Shown here: positions 1-12,400 of the stretch, in pieces | Position numbering within the stretch: position 1 is the first letter of the stretch | How the letters are laid out: each line of letters begins with the position of its first letter | From: Anaeramoeba ignava | Lineage: Eukaryota; Metamonada; Anaeramoebidae | Direction of reading: 5' to 3' | Assembly: GCA_028826165.1 (NCBI GenBank) | Contig: JAPDFW010000059.1 | Span: forward strand, 294,501 to 358,500 | DNA length: 64,000 nucleotides | The notes under the pieces: generated by a model | Databases searched by the model: none | Told to the model about the DNA's origin: nothing | What the model saw: the letters and a program-made list of their open reading frames with translations, nothing else | Position numbers and translations under genes: made by a program

Positions 1-914
1 AATTAATTATAATTAACTTAATAAATTCATTTTAATATTTATTAATATATTAATAATAAAAATAATTAATAAAATATATAAATATTATTTAGAATTAATT
101 TATAAAATATATTTTGAAATAATTCTAAAATTTAAATAATTTAAATTTAATAAAATTAATTATAATTAACTTGATAATTTCATTTTTATTATTTATTAAT
201 TAATTAATAATAAAAATAATTAATAAAATATATAAATATTATTTAAAATTAATTTATAAAATATATTTTAAAATAATTCTAAAATTTAAATAATTTAAAT
301 TTAATAAAATTAATTATAATTAACTTAATAATTTTATTTTTATTATTTATTAATTAATTAATAATAAAAATAATTAATAAAATATATAAATATTATATAG
401 AATTAATTTATAAAATATATTTTAAAATAATTCTAAAATTTAAATAATTTAAATTTAATAAAATTATTTATAATTAATTTAATAATTTCATTTTAATTAT
501 TTATTAATTAATTAATAATAAAAATAATTAATAAAATATATAAATATTATTTAGAATTAATTTATAAAATATATTTTGAAATAATTCTAAAATTTAAATA
601 ATTTAAATTTAATAAAATTAATTATAATTAACTTAATAATTTTATTTTATTATTTATTAATTAATTAATAATAAAAATAATTAATAAAATATATAAATAT
701 TATTTAGAATTAATTTATAAAATATATTTTGAAATAATTCTAAAATTTAAATAATTTAAATTTAATAAAATTAATTATAATTAACTTGATAATTTCATTT
801 TATTATTTATTAATTAATTAATAATAAAAATAATTAATAAAATATATAAATATTATTTAGAATTAATTTATAAAATATATTTTGAAATAATTCTAAAATT
901 TAAATAATTTAAAT
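1..914. repeat. 153-bp AT-rich satellite, about six copies
   Basis: The same block starts near 1, 155, 308, 461, 615 and 769, giving a period of about 153 bp. Copies differ by a few substitutions and small indels. Each copy holds a short near-palindrome built around TTAATTAATTAA and a conserved segment with ATATATTTTGAAATAATTC. The array ends sharply at about 914, where the first G/C-containing unique sequence begins. No reading frame of note is present. It could be a subtelomeric or intergenic satellite; the window edge cuts its left side. Confidence 0.9.
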
Positions 915-1039
915 CGGAAAAATTTTTTGAAATTTAAATTTTCATTTTTTTATTTGTTCAAAAACTAAAATTTCTTTTTTTTTTCTTTTTTCATAAATTT
1001 TAAACATAAAAATAAACATAAAAAAATAAATAAACTATT

Positions 1040-4000
1040 ATGAAATCAGTAATAAAGACTGCAATAGTAGATTTTCTTTCTCCATTTTTACGAAGTATTA
1101 TTTCAAAACTGAAAAAAAAATTTAAAATTAAAAAAATTACAAATTTAATTTGTTTTTCTTTTTGTTTAAAAAAAATCAAATTTTTTCAATTAAATTAAAG
1201 ACTTCAGCAAAAAGGATCTTGATTTAAATTTCTTTTCTGGAACTTCTGAAATTAGAAATCTTGAAATTAATCCTAATTTCATTCGTAAAATAATGCCAAT
1301 TCCTCAATTAGAAATTGAAAGAGGTTTTGTTAGTAAAATTAATTTAGAAGTAAATTATTTATTAATTTAAATTTTGGAAAAAAAAATATCAGAAAATATA
1401 AATCAATCAAAAAAAATTTTTCTTCTTTTTTATTTTCCAAATTTAATTCTTTAATAAAAATCAAAAAGGTTCCTTATACTCATATTGGAACAAAATCAAC
1501 TATAATTTTAATTGAAAATGTTGAAATTGTTTTAGTTGAAAAAGATTTATCACAAAATAATTTAGATCAATTAAATGAAAAGTATATAAATTTTTTAATA
1601 ATTTTTTGGAAAGTAAAATTTTATTTAATGTTAAATTGCTTTTTTTTTTCTTTTGTTTTGGAATTTAAAATTTACCATTTTCCAAATTTTTACAAGGAAT
1701 TCAAATAAAAATGATGGAAATGAAATTAATTTAACTGAAAATAATGATAATTCAAAATCAAATCAAAAATCAAATCAAAAATTAAATCAAAAATCAAATC
1801 AAAAATCAAATCAAAAATTAGAAAAAGAATCAAATCAAAAATCAAATCAAAAATTAGAAAAAAAATCAAATCAAAAATTAGATCAAAAATCAAATCAAAA
1901 ATCAAATCAAAAATCAAATCAAAAATCAAATCAAAAATTAAATCAAGAATCAAATCAAAAATCAAATCAAAAATCAAATCAAAAATCAAATCAAAAATTA
2001 GAAAAAGAATCAAATCAAAAATTAAATCAAAAATCAAATCAAAAATTAGATCAAAAATCAAATCAAAAATCAAATCAAAAATCAAATCAAAATTCAAATC
2101 AAAAATCAAATCAAAAATCAAATCAAAATTCAAATCAAAAATCAAATCAAAATAAAGAAAAAGAATCAAATCAAAAATCAAATCAAAAATCAAATCAAAA
2201 ATTAGAAAAAGAATCAAATCAAAAATCAAATCAAAAATCAAATCAAAAATTAAATCAAAAATCAAATCAAAAATTAGAAAAAGAATCAAATCAAAATAAA
2301 GAAAATCAAAATAAAGAAAATAAAAAAAATGATAAAAAGAAACAAAAAGCACGTGATTATCCTTTAAAAGAAAGGATCGCTGATGGTGTTTGTATAGGAA
2401 TTCAAAATATTACAATATTTATATCATTATTAGGAACAATAAAAGGGAAAAAAATTGGAAATTGGAAACCACCTAAAATTTGTGTTAAAATGAAAAATCT
2501 ACAACTAATTTTAACAGATGAAAACTTTAATAAAGCTGAATTAAAAACAATAACAAACAAAAATCGGAATAAAAAAGAATTTTATATTTATAGAAAAGGA
2601 TCAATTTCATCCATTTCAATTTCATTTATATCCCAAGAACAATCAAAAATTTAGATGATTTCACTGAAATAAATGAAGAATTTTTAATTAAAGATTTGCC
2701 AGTTGATTTGAAGGTTTAAAATCAATTCCAAAAAAAAAAAATTTTTTTTTCCTTTATTTGATTTTAACTTTAGATTTATTTTTGTTAAAAAACAAAAACA
2801 AAAAAGATGATTTTACACAAAGATTTATTTTTTGGAGGAACACAACTTGATGTTAATATTCCATATATTGGAATCAAAGCAAATCCTCAATTAGTCGCAA
2901 ATTTCCTCAGTTTATTAAATGCAACATCTTTTTTTCTGTATAGAGATGAAATTCCAACTCCTCATAAACCTAATTTATCACCAGGTTTTAGAAAAGAAAG
3001 TATTCATCATCATTTTCTATTCAATTTAATGATTGATGCAATAAACGTACAATTTGTTCCAAACCCCAAAACTAATCAAGAAGATGTTGAATCAGAAGCC
3101 AAAAATATCCAGCAGCTATTTGATCTTGGATTTGTTTGTTTTCTTCAAGATCTTCATATTTCTTTTGTGATGCCTTCTTTTACACCCAATTATCAAATTT
3201 GGAATCAATTTAGTATTGGTGTTTGTGAAATTATCCATAGAGGCACAGGAATGGTCTTGTTTGAATCTGATAAGTTTTATTCGTTGGGAAATTCTCAAAG
3301 TTTCTTTTCTCAAAAATCCAAAAAAGTGTTTTTATCCGAATCAATTTTTCCAAAGAATCCAAAAATATTTCAAAAAGAACCAAATGAAGATCAGTTTCTA
3401 GATCATTTTGAAACAGAAAAGGCTGAGAACTCATTGATATCTCTTTCATATAGCAATAATTATCCTCAACCCCATAAAAAGAAATATGATGTTGATTTCA
3501 ATTTGTTTATAAAACCTTGTTCAATTTCTGTTGATCTTGTTCATTTATGTTTGATTCTTGAGTTTTTGGATCAAATTTTATCATATATTCCAAAAAGCGC
3601 ACAACAACAATTTCTTGGGAAAAAAGAAGAAAAAGGAAAAGAAGAAGAAGAAAAAAAAGAAGGAAATGAAGAAATTAATTGGTCGGAATTCAAAAATGAA
3701 CTTTCAAAATTTTATATTGAAGCTCCAAGTATATCTTTAAATTATACATCTTATTTTCAAGGAGAAACACCTTCAATCAAATTATCTTTGTATGGAGTTG
3801 TTATAGGAATTGATGATTATCGAAAAAAAGTGGATAATATTGAAAAAATAATTCCTAAATTTTCCAAAATGGAGTTTTCAAATTTGGAAACATTTATTTT
3901 TTATTCAAAAATATCTCGACTTTATCTTCAATTTCCATTGAATAATGAAGTGAAAATAGCAAGAAATTATGGAGAAAATGATGCTAATATTGTTGTATAC

Positions 4001-7000
4001 AAAGATATTAACCTTGTTTCGGATTTTCAATTTTTTAATCAAGAAAATAATTCTTTGGATACTCCTATTCAAAGTATTCAAGTATATTTTGGTGATTTTC
4101 TTTGTAAAATTGATGAAATGCATTATATTGGAATTGCTAAATTTTTACAAGATTTGATTTATGGTCCAAAAATAAATTTTTCAAAGCATTTTCCAAATCA
4201 ATTATTCTTTTTATGGCAAGAATCATCATCTGGAAATCAAAGTGAAAATCAAAGTGGAAATCAAAGTGAAATTGAAAATGAAAATAATGAAAATAATCAA
4301 AATCAAAATCAAAATGAAAATAATAAAAATCAAAATCAAATTGAAAATGAAATTAAAAATGAAAATCAAAATGAAATTAAAAATGAAAATAATGAAAATC
4401 AAAAAAATAATGAAAATGATGAAAATAATGAAAATAATGAAAATCAAAATAAAAATCAAATTGAAAATGAAAATAATGAAAATCAAAATCAAATTAAAAA
4501 TAAAAATAATAAAAATAATGAAAATAATGAAAATAATGAAAATAATAAAAATAATGAAAATAATGAAAATAATGAAAATAATGAAAATAATGAAAATAAT
4601 CAAAATCAAAATCAAATTGAAATTGAAAATGAAAATAATGAAAATCAAAATCAAAATCAAAATGAAAATCAAATTGAAAATGAAAATAATGAAAATAAAA
4701 ATGAAAATCAAAAAATTGAAATCAAAATCAAAAAACAACCTAAAAAACAAAAATTCAATATGATTAATGAAATCACTCAATATATTAGACTTCCTTTTCG
4801 CAAATTATCATTTATTTTTCATTCTTTTCTTTTTGGTCTTTCTTCAGAAAATGAATCCAAAATACAAATTTCTACAGAAGATTTAAAACTTGAATTAACA
4901 TCAGCATTAGCATCAATCACAAAAACACTTCGAAGCGAACGCATTCTTTTGAGAATATTGCTTGATTCATTTTCTGTTATTCTTTTCCCAGAATCAGAAA
5001 ACAAAATAGACTTCATATCAACAATTCAACATGATTACAATGAATCATTTGAAAATTTAATTGATTCAACAATTTTGATCCAAAAATCAAAAATTATAAG
5101 TACAATAGATAATGTTCAAAAATTCACAAATCAATTAAAACTGAATTTGGAAACAGAGATTCGCGGCTTAAATTCAATACTTAATATTGATTGCGCAAAA
5201 CCAATTATTCAATTTATGGTTTCACCATTTATTACTACGTTGTCTCAACCCCAAAATAAAAATACTGTTCAAGAACTTGGTTTACTTGATATTGAAATTG
5301 AACAGACAGAGAAACCTAAAAAAACATCTAGTCAAATTACCGATATAAATAAAATTGCGACTCAAGTTTTATATGCATTAGAATTCAATAAAATTCCATT
5401 TGATATTTTATTAGATTTCAAAGCATTTTTCAAAGATATTCAAGCAGATTTAACAAATCAAACAACACTTTTGGAAACATCAAATATACGAAGTGAAGAA
5501 ACTCTTTCTCTGATGTTTGATTTGTTTGAACTTAACGGAAATGCACTTTTTTCAAAAACGGGAAATAATCAAAATTTCTCATTCAAAACAACAAGCAACT
5601 TTTTATCCAAAAAATCCATTTTTGACAAAGAAACAAAGGAATTAGATTTTGTTCACAAATCAATTTGTCCCAATTTTTCTATTGAAGGATCCGTTGCAAG
5701 AAATAAAATCAAAGATTTGTCTTTGAAAATGAATGAAGAAACAGATTTGCCACAAATTAAAAAATTTTTTGGAAACGATGGAGCAAATTTATACAACATA
5801 ATCTCATCAAATCTCTCTTCTTACAATAACAACATAAAACTTGGTATTGACAGAACAAAATTCTTTATAAATCCTGAACAATATATTTTGTTGATGTCGA
5901 TTTTTGAAAAGCAAATTGCGGAAATGAAAGAGGTTTCCAAAATTTTATATTCAACTCCTGATAACCAAATCCAATTCCAAGAACAAATTAAAAAAGAAAG
6001 ACCAAAATTGTTTGATCATTTCAATTTTATTCATTTAATATCAATTGTTGAAGATGATTTTTCGAATTTTGATAATGTTTTACAGAATCAAGAATTACTT
6101 CTTGAATTTTCTAAAGAATCAACAAGTACTGTTTCAATAATTTTTGATATTTTGAGATTGGAAGAATTAAAACAAAAATCACTGATTCAAGAATTGCAAA
6201 TCAAAATAGATTCACATAAAAAAAAGGATTTCCAAGAAGAAAATTATCAAATTGAAGAAAATAATCAAATTGATGAAAATAATCATGAAAAAATTAAAAG
6301 GAAAATCAAAAAAGAAAATCAACCTCTTCACAAAATTTTTTCAACTTCAAATCAAGTTGTTGCTCTTGATCAAGAAGAATATTACAAAAATAAAATTTTG
6401 AATGGAGCTCATTATGAATCTGAAAAAATACCAGGATTGATTTCACATCTTCATATCGATTCAACAATTCTTCATTCAGGCTTTTATAAAGTTTATATTC
6501 TTAAAACAAACACAATTTGTCAACAAATTGTTTTAACAGAAAATGAGATTTGTTTTTATTCATCAGATCAATCAAAGATTCCAAAACAAACTTGTTTGAA
6601 TTTATTATTTGTTTCACTTGGAGATTTTGAAGATGAAAATTTTTCAGGAAATAAATTTTTCGAAAATTTCAAATTGAAAAAAAATTATCATCATATTTTT
6701 GTTTATCAACAAAGAGAACCAATTGCGTTAATTGAGGAAAAATCACAGAAAAAAATACGTGCTTTAAAATCTGCAATTAAAAACGGAATATCAATTTTCA
6801 AACAGAATGTTCATTCAAATAAAGCACAAACAAAGAGAAGTTTAAGTTCAGATTATTATCCACAAGAATTGAATCATTTTTCAAAAACAAGAAAAAGATC
6901 TTCAAGTACTCAAGTTAATTCAATATTTTCTTTGGAGAAATCTATGAATACTCTTACTCAACTTGATGTTCAATTGAGTTCGATTCTTTCTTGTTTTCAT

Positions 7001-7171
7001 GATTTTAGAGAATTTTCAAATTCTATTTCTGAAAAAATTAATCAAATTGAAGAATTATTTCCTGAATTTAATAATTTTGATGAACTTAATAATTTTGATG
7101 AACTTAATAATTTTGATGAATTTAATGAAGATTTTAATAATTTTGATGAATTTGATGAAGATTTTAATTAA
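1040..7171 (+). CDS. BLTP3 (UHRF1BP1/SHIP164)-like bridge lipid-transfer protein with chorein N-terminus
   Basis: Exons 1040-1094, 1201-1349, 1469-1581, 1697-2713 and 2807-7171, about 1,900 residues. The first three short exons join to a chorein-type N-terminus: FLRNFSKKDLDLNF, then EIRNLEINPNF, then a VPYTHIGT strand, as in VPS13/BLTP proteins. Exon 4 continues with an ADGVCIGIQNITIFI strand and exon 5 with long beta-rich stretches, in an order like the BLTP3 branch. Family members form a hydrophobic groove that moves phospholipids between membranes on the endocytic and recycling route; that role is inferred by family. Two low-complexity inserts (QKSN type in exon 4, NEN/NQN type in exon 5) interrupt the fold. 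Exon 4 needs one extra A in the A-run at 2645-2649 to join LDDFTEINEEF to the upstream frame; with it the total coding length is divisible by three. VPS13 itself is less likely because of the length and lack of its other domains. Confidence 0.75.
1754..2320 (+). repeat. Coding repeat, NQKS units in the BLTP3-like gene
   Basis: A 12-bp unit (TCAAATCAAAAA) is repeated through exon 4 and encodes about 180 residues of Ser-Asn-Gln-Lys with occasional Leu-Glu-Lys-Glu. The opposite strand stays open across it as a shadow frame. It sits between the chorein N-terminus and the next beta strands, so it is probably a disordered loop. Confidence 0.9.
4237..4720 (+). repeat. Coding repeat, Asn/Glu/Gln-rich insert in the BLTP3-like gene
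   Basis: Irregular AAAATGAAAATCAAAATAATG-like hexamer runs encode about 160 residues made almost only of Asn, Glu, Gln, Lys and Ile. They divide two beta-rich segments of the lipid-transfer protein. The long frames on the other strand and in frame 3 are by-products of the repeat. Confidence 0.9.
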
Positions 7172-7526
7172 TTTTAATAATAAATTTAATAATGAATTAA
7201 ATAATAAATTAAATAATAAATTTAATAATAAATTTAATAATAAATTAAATAATAAATTAAATAATAAATTAAATAATGAATTTAATAATAAATTTAATAA
7301 TGAATTTAATAATGAATTTAATAATGAATTTAATAATGAATTTAATAATGAATTTAATAATAAATTTAATAATGAATTTAATAATGAATTTAATAATAAA
7401 TTTAATAATAAATTAAATAATGAATTTAATAATAAATTTAATAATAAATTTAATAATAAATTTAATAATAAATTTAATAATAAATTAAATAATGAATTTA
7501 ATAATGAATTAAATAATAAATTTTGA
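7172..7526 (+). repeat. 15-bp repeat continuing past the BLTP3-like stop codon
   Basis: The last codons of the BLTP3-like gene are FNNFDE-type repeats. Just after the TAA at 7169-7171, a related repeat (TTTAATAATAAA / TTTAATAATGAA units) runs on to 7526. Dropping one T at 7166-7170 would keep the frame open through it to TGA at 7524-7526 and add about 118 Phe-Asn-Asn-Lys/Glu residues. It is either an extended tail hidden by a one-base shift or a former tail that is now 3' UTR. Confidence 0.8.
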
Positions 7527-7572
7527 TTGATTTTTCATTTCATTTTTTTCTTTTTTTAAAATATTTTTTAAA

Positions 7573-8990
7573 ATGGAATCAAAGAATAAATCAAAAGATA
7601 AATATAAAAAGAAAAGAAAATATTTGGGAGCAAATGTAATTTTCTTATAATAAAAAAATTAGAAAAAAAAAAAACAAAATTAATAAATTAAAAAACAAAA
7701 TTATTTTTTAAAATCAAAGAATCCAAAAAAAAGAAAAAATTTACATGAAATTAAACAAGGAATTTATGTTGCATGTGATTTTGGAACAGAAGCTTTATGT
7801 GTTTTGGAATGTTTTGTTTTATTTAATCAAGTTGTTGAAAAAATTTATCCAGAATTTAAAAAAGAAAATTTAAAAGAAAATTTAAATGAAAATTCAAATG
7901 AAAATTCAAATGAAAATTTAAATGAAAATTTAAATGAAAATTTAAATGAAGTTTCAGAAAGTTTTGAAAATGAACTTGCAGAATTAAGAGGAAATAAAGG
8001 AGATGATAAAAAAACACTTTATTTATTTCATTCAATTAGAATGGGTGGTCATGGAGTTGTTTTTATTGAAATTTCAGATGAATATTTAGTTCAAAAAAAA
8101 ATTCAAATTTCTTCAGAGAAAATTGTTCAAGAAATTATGTATCAAATTGAAAAAACAGGAAAATTACAAACAAAACATGCATCAAGAATTGTTCCTTTTT
8201 CTAAGATTTGTTATGCAGATATGGAAACAATTCTTTTAAATGCAAAACAAATAGTTGATGAATATTTTAATCCAAAAGAAAAATTACCAATTAATGTATA
8301 AAATGAAATTCAAATCAAATCAAATCAAATCAAATCAAATTAAATCAATTTAAATTAAATCAAATCAAATTAAATCAAATCAAATCAAATTAAATCAAAT
8401 CAAATCAAATCAAATTAAATCAAATTAAAATCAAATTAAATCAAATCAAATCAAATCAAATCAAATCAAAATCAAATCAAATCAAATCAAATTAAATTAA
8501 ATTAAATTAAATTAAATTAAATCAAATCAAATCAAATCAAATTATATTTATAAATCAAATCAATTCAAATCAAATTAAATCAAATCAAATCAAATCAAAT
8601 CAAATCAAATTAAATCAAATCAAATTTAAATCAAATTAAATCAAAAATTAAAAAATCAAATCAAATTAAATCAAATTAAATCAAATCAAATTAAAACATT
8701 TCAAATTAAAATATTTTCTATTTATTTTATTTTAGTATGCTCTTGATGTTCGTGTTTCAATGGGAAAATTTGATAAAAAACAACTTATTAAAAATGTTGC
8801 TGATTTAATTGATGCAAAACATAAAGTTAATTTAGATAATCCTGATGTTGTTTTTCTTATTCATATTTTTAAAAATTCTTGTTGTTTTGGAATTTTGGAA
8901 AATTATACAAGATTTGCTAAATTTAATGTTAGAAAACTTAGTGAAAAAATTTTATCACAAAAAGAGAACGAGAAAGAGAAAGAAAAATAA
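7573..8990 (+). CDS. THUMPD1: THUMPD1/Tan1-like tRNA acetylation adaptor (THUMP domain)
   Basis: Exons 7573-7635, 7720-8295 and 8736-8990, 297 residues, phases consistent. A basic N-terminus (KKKRKYLGAN, NPKKRKNLHE) is followed by QGIYVACDFGTEALCVLE, which matches the start of THUMPD1/Tan1. A short NENLNEN repeat lies where relatives have an acidic loop. The THUMP part follows: HGVVFIEIS, TKHASRIVPFSKICYAD, and, across the second intron, YALDVRVSMGKFDKKQLI, then KVNLDNPDVVFLIHIFKNSCCFGIL. Tan1/THUMPD1 binds tRNA and guides the Kre33/NAT10 enzyme to make N4-acetylcytidine in Ser and Leu tRNAs. It has no catalytic motif of its own, as expected for the family. The gene is convergent with CDC16. 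Confidence 0.88.
8296..8735 (+). repeat. Second intron of the THUMPD1-like gene, AAATC pentamer array
   Basis: The intron (GTATAA...TTTTAG) is almost entirely AAATC/AAATT pentamers, giving CAAATCAAATTAAATC strings. Only the last 40 bases, ending TATTTTATTTTAG, are unique. No gene is seen. Confidence 0.85.
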
Positions 8991-9437
8991 AAACAGAACA
9001 AAATTTTCATTTTAAATTTCAATCCAAAATTCAATTCAAAATTCAATTTAAAATTCAATTCAATTCAAAATTCATTTCAAATTTAAATTCAAATTTCAAT
9101 TCAATTCAAAATTCAATTTAAAATTCAATTTAAAATTCAATTTAAAATTCAATTTAAAATTCAATTCAAAATTCATTTCAAAATTCATTTCAAAATTCAA
9201 TTTAAAATTCATTTCAAAATTCATTTCAATTTAAATTTCATTTCAAAATTCATTTCAAAATTCAATTTAAAATTCAATTCAAAATTCAATCCAAAATTCA
9301 ATTTAAAATTCAATTTAAAATTCAATTTAAAATTCATTTTAAAATTCATTTTAAAATTCAATTTCAAATTTAGAATAAAAAATCCAATTTAAAATTTAGA
9401 ATAAAATTCAATTTTTTTGATTTTATTGATTTTATTT
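8991..9437. repeat. Convergent intergenic repeat between THUMPD1 and CDC16
   Basis: From about 9010 to 9400 the gap is built from AATTCAATTTAAAATTC-type units of about 11 bp. It lies between the 3' ends of two convergent genes, so it would hold both 3' UTRs and terminators. No reading frame or RNA gene is seen. Confidence 0.8.
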
Positions 9438-12400
9438 TTAAATCATGTATGCAAAATCATGACTAAATGAATCTGAAAGTGCTCTTGAAAGCATTTCTGA
9501 TGCAAATGTGTTTTCAGGAAGAAAATTTAAAGATTGATGATAATTATCAATTGCTTTATCTAATTTTCCTTTTAAATGATAAGTAAATCCTAAAGCAGAA
9601 TAAATAGTTCCATCTTTTGGTTTAATTGCTAAAGACATTTTATAATATTCTATTGCTCTAGAAAACATTCTTTTTAAAAAGAAAAAAAGTAAAAACAAAA
9701 AAGAAAAGTTTTTGATTAAAAAAATTTCTTTCTTTTTCTTTTGATTTAATTTGAAAAATTTTTTACTTCATTTTTCTAAAACTGTGCCCAATATTAAATA
9801 ATGTCGTTTCAGTTTCTAAAGTTTGACTATTTCTATATAAAGATAATGCATGAAGAAACAATTTGATTGCATTTTCAAAACTTAAATCAAAAAAAAGTGG
9901 AATTTTTAATTTTGATTTAATTTTGATTTTAATTTTAATTTTAATTTTAATTTTGATTTTTGATTTTGATTTTGATTTTAATTTTGATTTTAATTTTGAT
10001 TTTAATTTTAATTTTGATTTTGATTTTGATTTTAATTTTTTGATTTTGATTTTGATTTTGATTTTGATTTTGATTTTGATTTTGATTTTGATTTAATTTT
10101 GATTTTTAATTTACTCATGATTTTTCATTGCAATTACTCCTTGTTCATTATAAATCAAAGGTTCATCAGGAAAAATATTTTCTGCTCTTTTTAAAAATTG
10201 ATTTGCAAGAATAAAATTATTTGAAAGTAAATATTCCATTCCAATATAAAGAAAAGGATGCCAAGAACCAGGAAAAAGCCTTTGAGCAGTTCTATAAACA
10301 GTCATTGCATGGTCAGATTCTTCTCTTTTTGAAAAAGTTAAACCAAATGCTAACCAAGCAGGTTCAAATTTTTGATTAATTGTTGTTGATTTACTAAAAT
10401 AAGCTCTTGCTTTTTCATATTGTTTAAGTAAATAATAATAACATCCTATAGAAAACCAAGCAAGATGATGATCAGGATATTCACTTGCAAGTTTATGTGC
10501 TAATTTGAATAAATCATTTATTTTGTTAAGTTGAACTAAAGTGGAAATGTGAAGTGTTATTGTTGATTCTTCATTTTCATCTTCTTCAAGAATACTTTTA
10601 AATATTTTTGAATTTAATTTGATTTAAATATTTTTGGATTTAAATATTTTTGAATTTAAATATTTTTGGATTAAATTTAATTTGATTTAAATATTTTTGG
10701 ATTTAAATATTTTTGGATTTAAATATTTTTGAATTTAAATAATATTGATTTAAATATTTTTGAATTAAATATTTTTGGATTAAATATTTTTGGATTAAAT
10801 TTAATTTGATTTAAATATTATTGAATTTAAATATTTTTGAATTTGATTTTATTGATGATTTAATATGATTTCAAAACATTTTCAAATTTATTTTTGATTG
10901 AAAAATATTTTTGCTTTTAATAATATTTGAGTTTAAATTTTTGATTTAATTTAAATGTTTTTTAAATATTTGAATTTTTTGTTATTTTCTTTTAAATATT
11001 TTTGAATTTAAATCCATTATTGAATTTAAATTTAATTGAATTTAAAGCCATTTAAATATTTTTGAATTTTGATTTTTTACTTACGATGATGTGATTTCAA
11101 AACATTCTTCAAATTTATTTTTGATTGAAAAATGCTATGCTTTTTATTAAATATCGAAGTTGATTTAAATTTTGATAATTTAAATATTTTTCAATTCCTT
11201 CAATTTTTATTCTGTTTCTTCTTTAATTTAAATAGGATTTAAATATTCCAAATTTTAAATTTTGTTTAAATATTATTTAAAATTGAAGCCATTTATTTCT
11301 TTTTTGAATTTAAATTTTTGATTTAAAAAGTTGTTGATTTAAAAAATAATATTAATTTAAATATTGATTTAAATATTGATTTTAAATATTGATTTAAATA
11401 TTGATTTAAATATTAATTTAAATATTAATTTAAAATTGATTTTAAATATTGATTTAAATATTGATTTAAATATTGATTTAAATATTGATTTAAATATTGA
11501 TTTTAAATATTGATTTAAAATATTGATTTTAAATATTGATTTAAATATTGATTTAAATATTAATTTAAATATTGATTTAAATATTGATTTCAAATATTGA
11601 TTTAAATATTGATTTTAAATATTGATTTAAATATTGATTTAAATATTGATTTAAATATTGATTTAAATATTGATTTAAATATTGATTTAAATATTGATTT
11701 AAATATTGATTTAAATATTGATTTAAATATTGATTTAAATATTGATTTAAATATTGATTTAAATATTGATTTAAATATTGATTTAAATATTGATTTAAAA
11801 TATTGATTTAAATATTGATTTAAATATTGATTTAAATATTGATTTAAATATTGATTTAAATATTGATTTAAATATTGATTTAAATTTTGATTTAAATATT
11901 GATTTAAATATTATTGATTTAAATATTGATTTAAATATTGATTTAAATATTGATTCATTTAAATATTGATTTAAATAATATTGATTTAAATATTGATTTA
12001 AATATTGATTTAAATATTGATTTAAATATTGATTTAAATATTGATTTTAAATATTGATTTCAAATATTGATTTCAAATATTGATTTAAATAATATTGATT
12101 TAAATATTGTTGATTTCAAATATTGATTTAAATATTGATTTTAAATATTGATTTCAAATATTGATTTCAAATATTGATTTAAAATTGATTTAAATATTAT
12201 TGATTTAAATATTGATTTAAATATTGATTTAAATATTATTGATTTAAATATTATTGATTTAAATTTAAATATTGATTTAAATATTGATTTAAATATTGAT
12301 TTAAATATTGATTTAAATATTGATTTAAATATTGATTTAAATATTGATTTCAAATATTGATTTAAATATTGATTTAAATATTGATTTAAATATTGATTTA

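Noticed and set aside
1-914. CRISPR-like array
   Set aside because: The repeats are directly adjacent with no unique spacers, and the host is a eukaryote.
1726-2352. 208-codon minus-strand Phe-Asp-Leu-Ile frame
   Set aside because: Shadow of the NQKS repeat in the BLTP3-like exon, with no non-repeat content.
11369-12353. Several frames of Ile-Phe-Lys-Ser or Asn-Ile-Asp-Leu repeats
   Set aside because: They lie in the CDC16 first intron and come from the 12-bp array alone.
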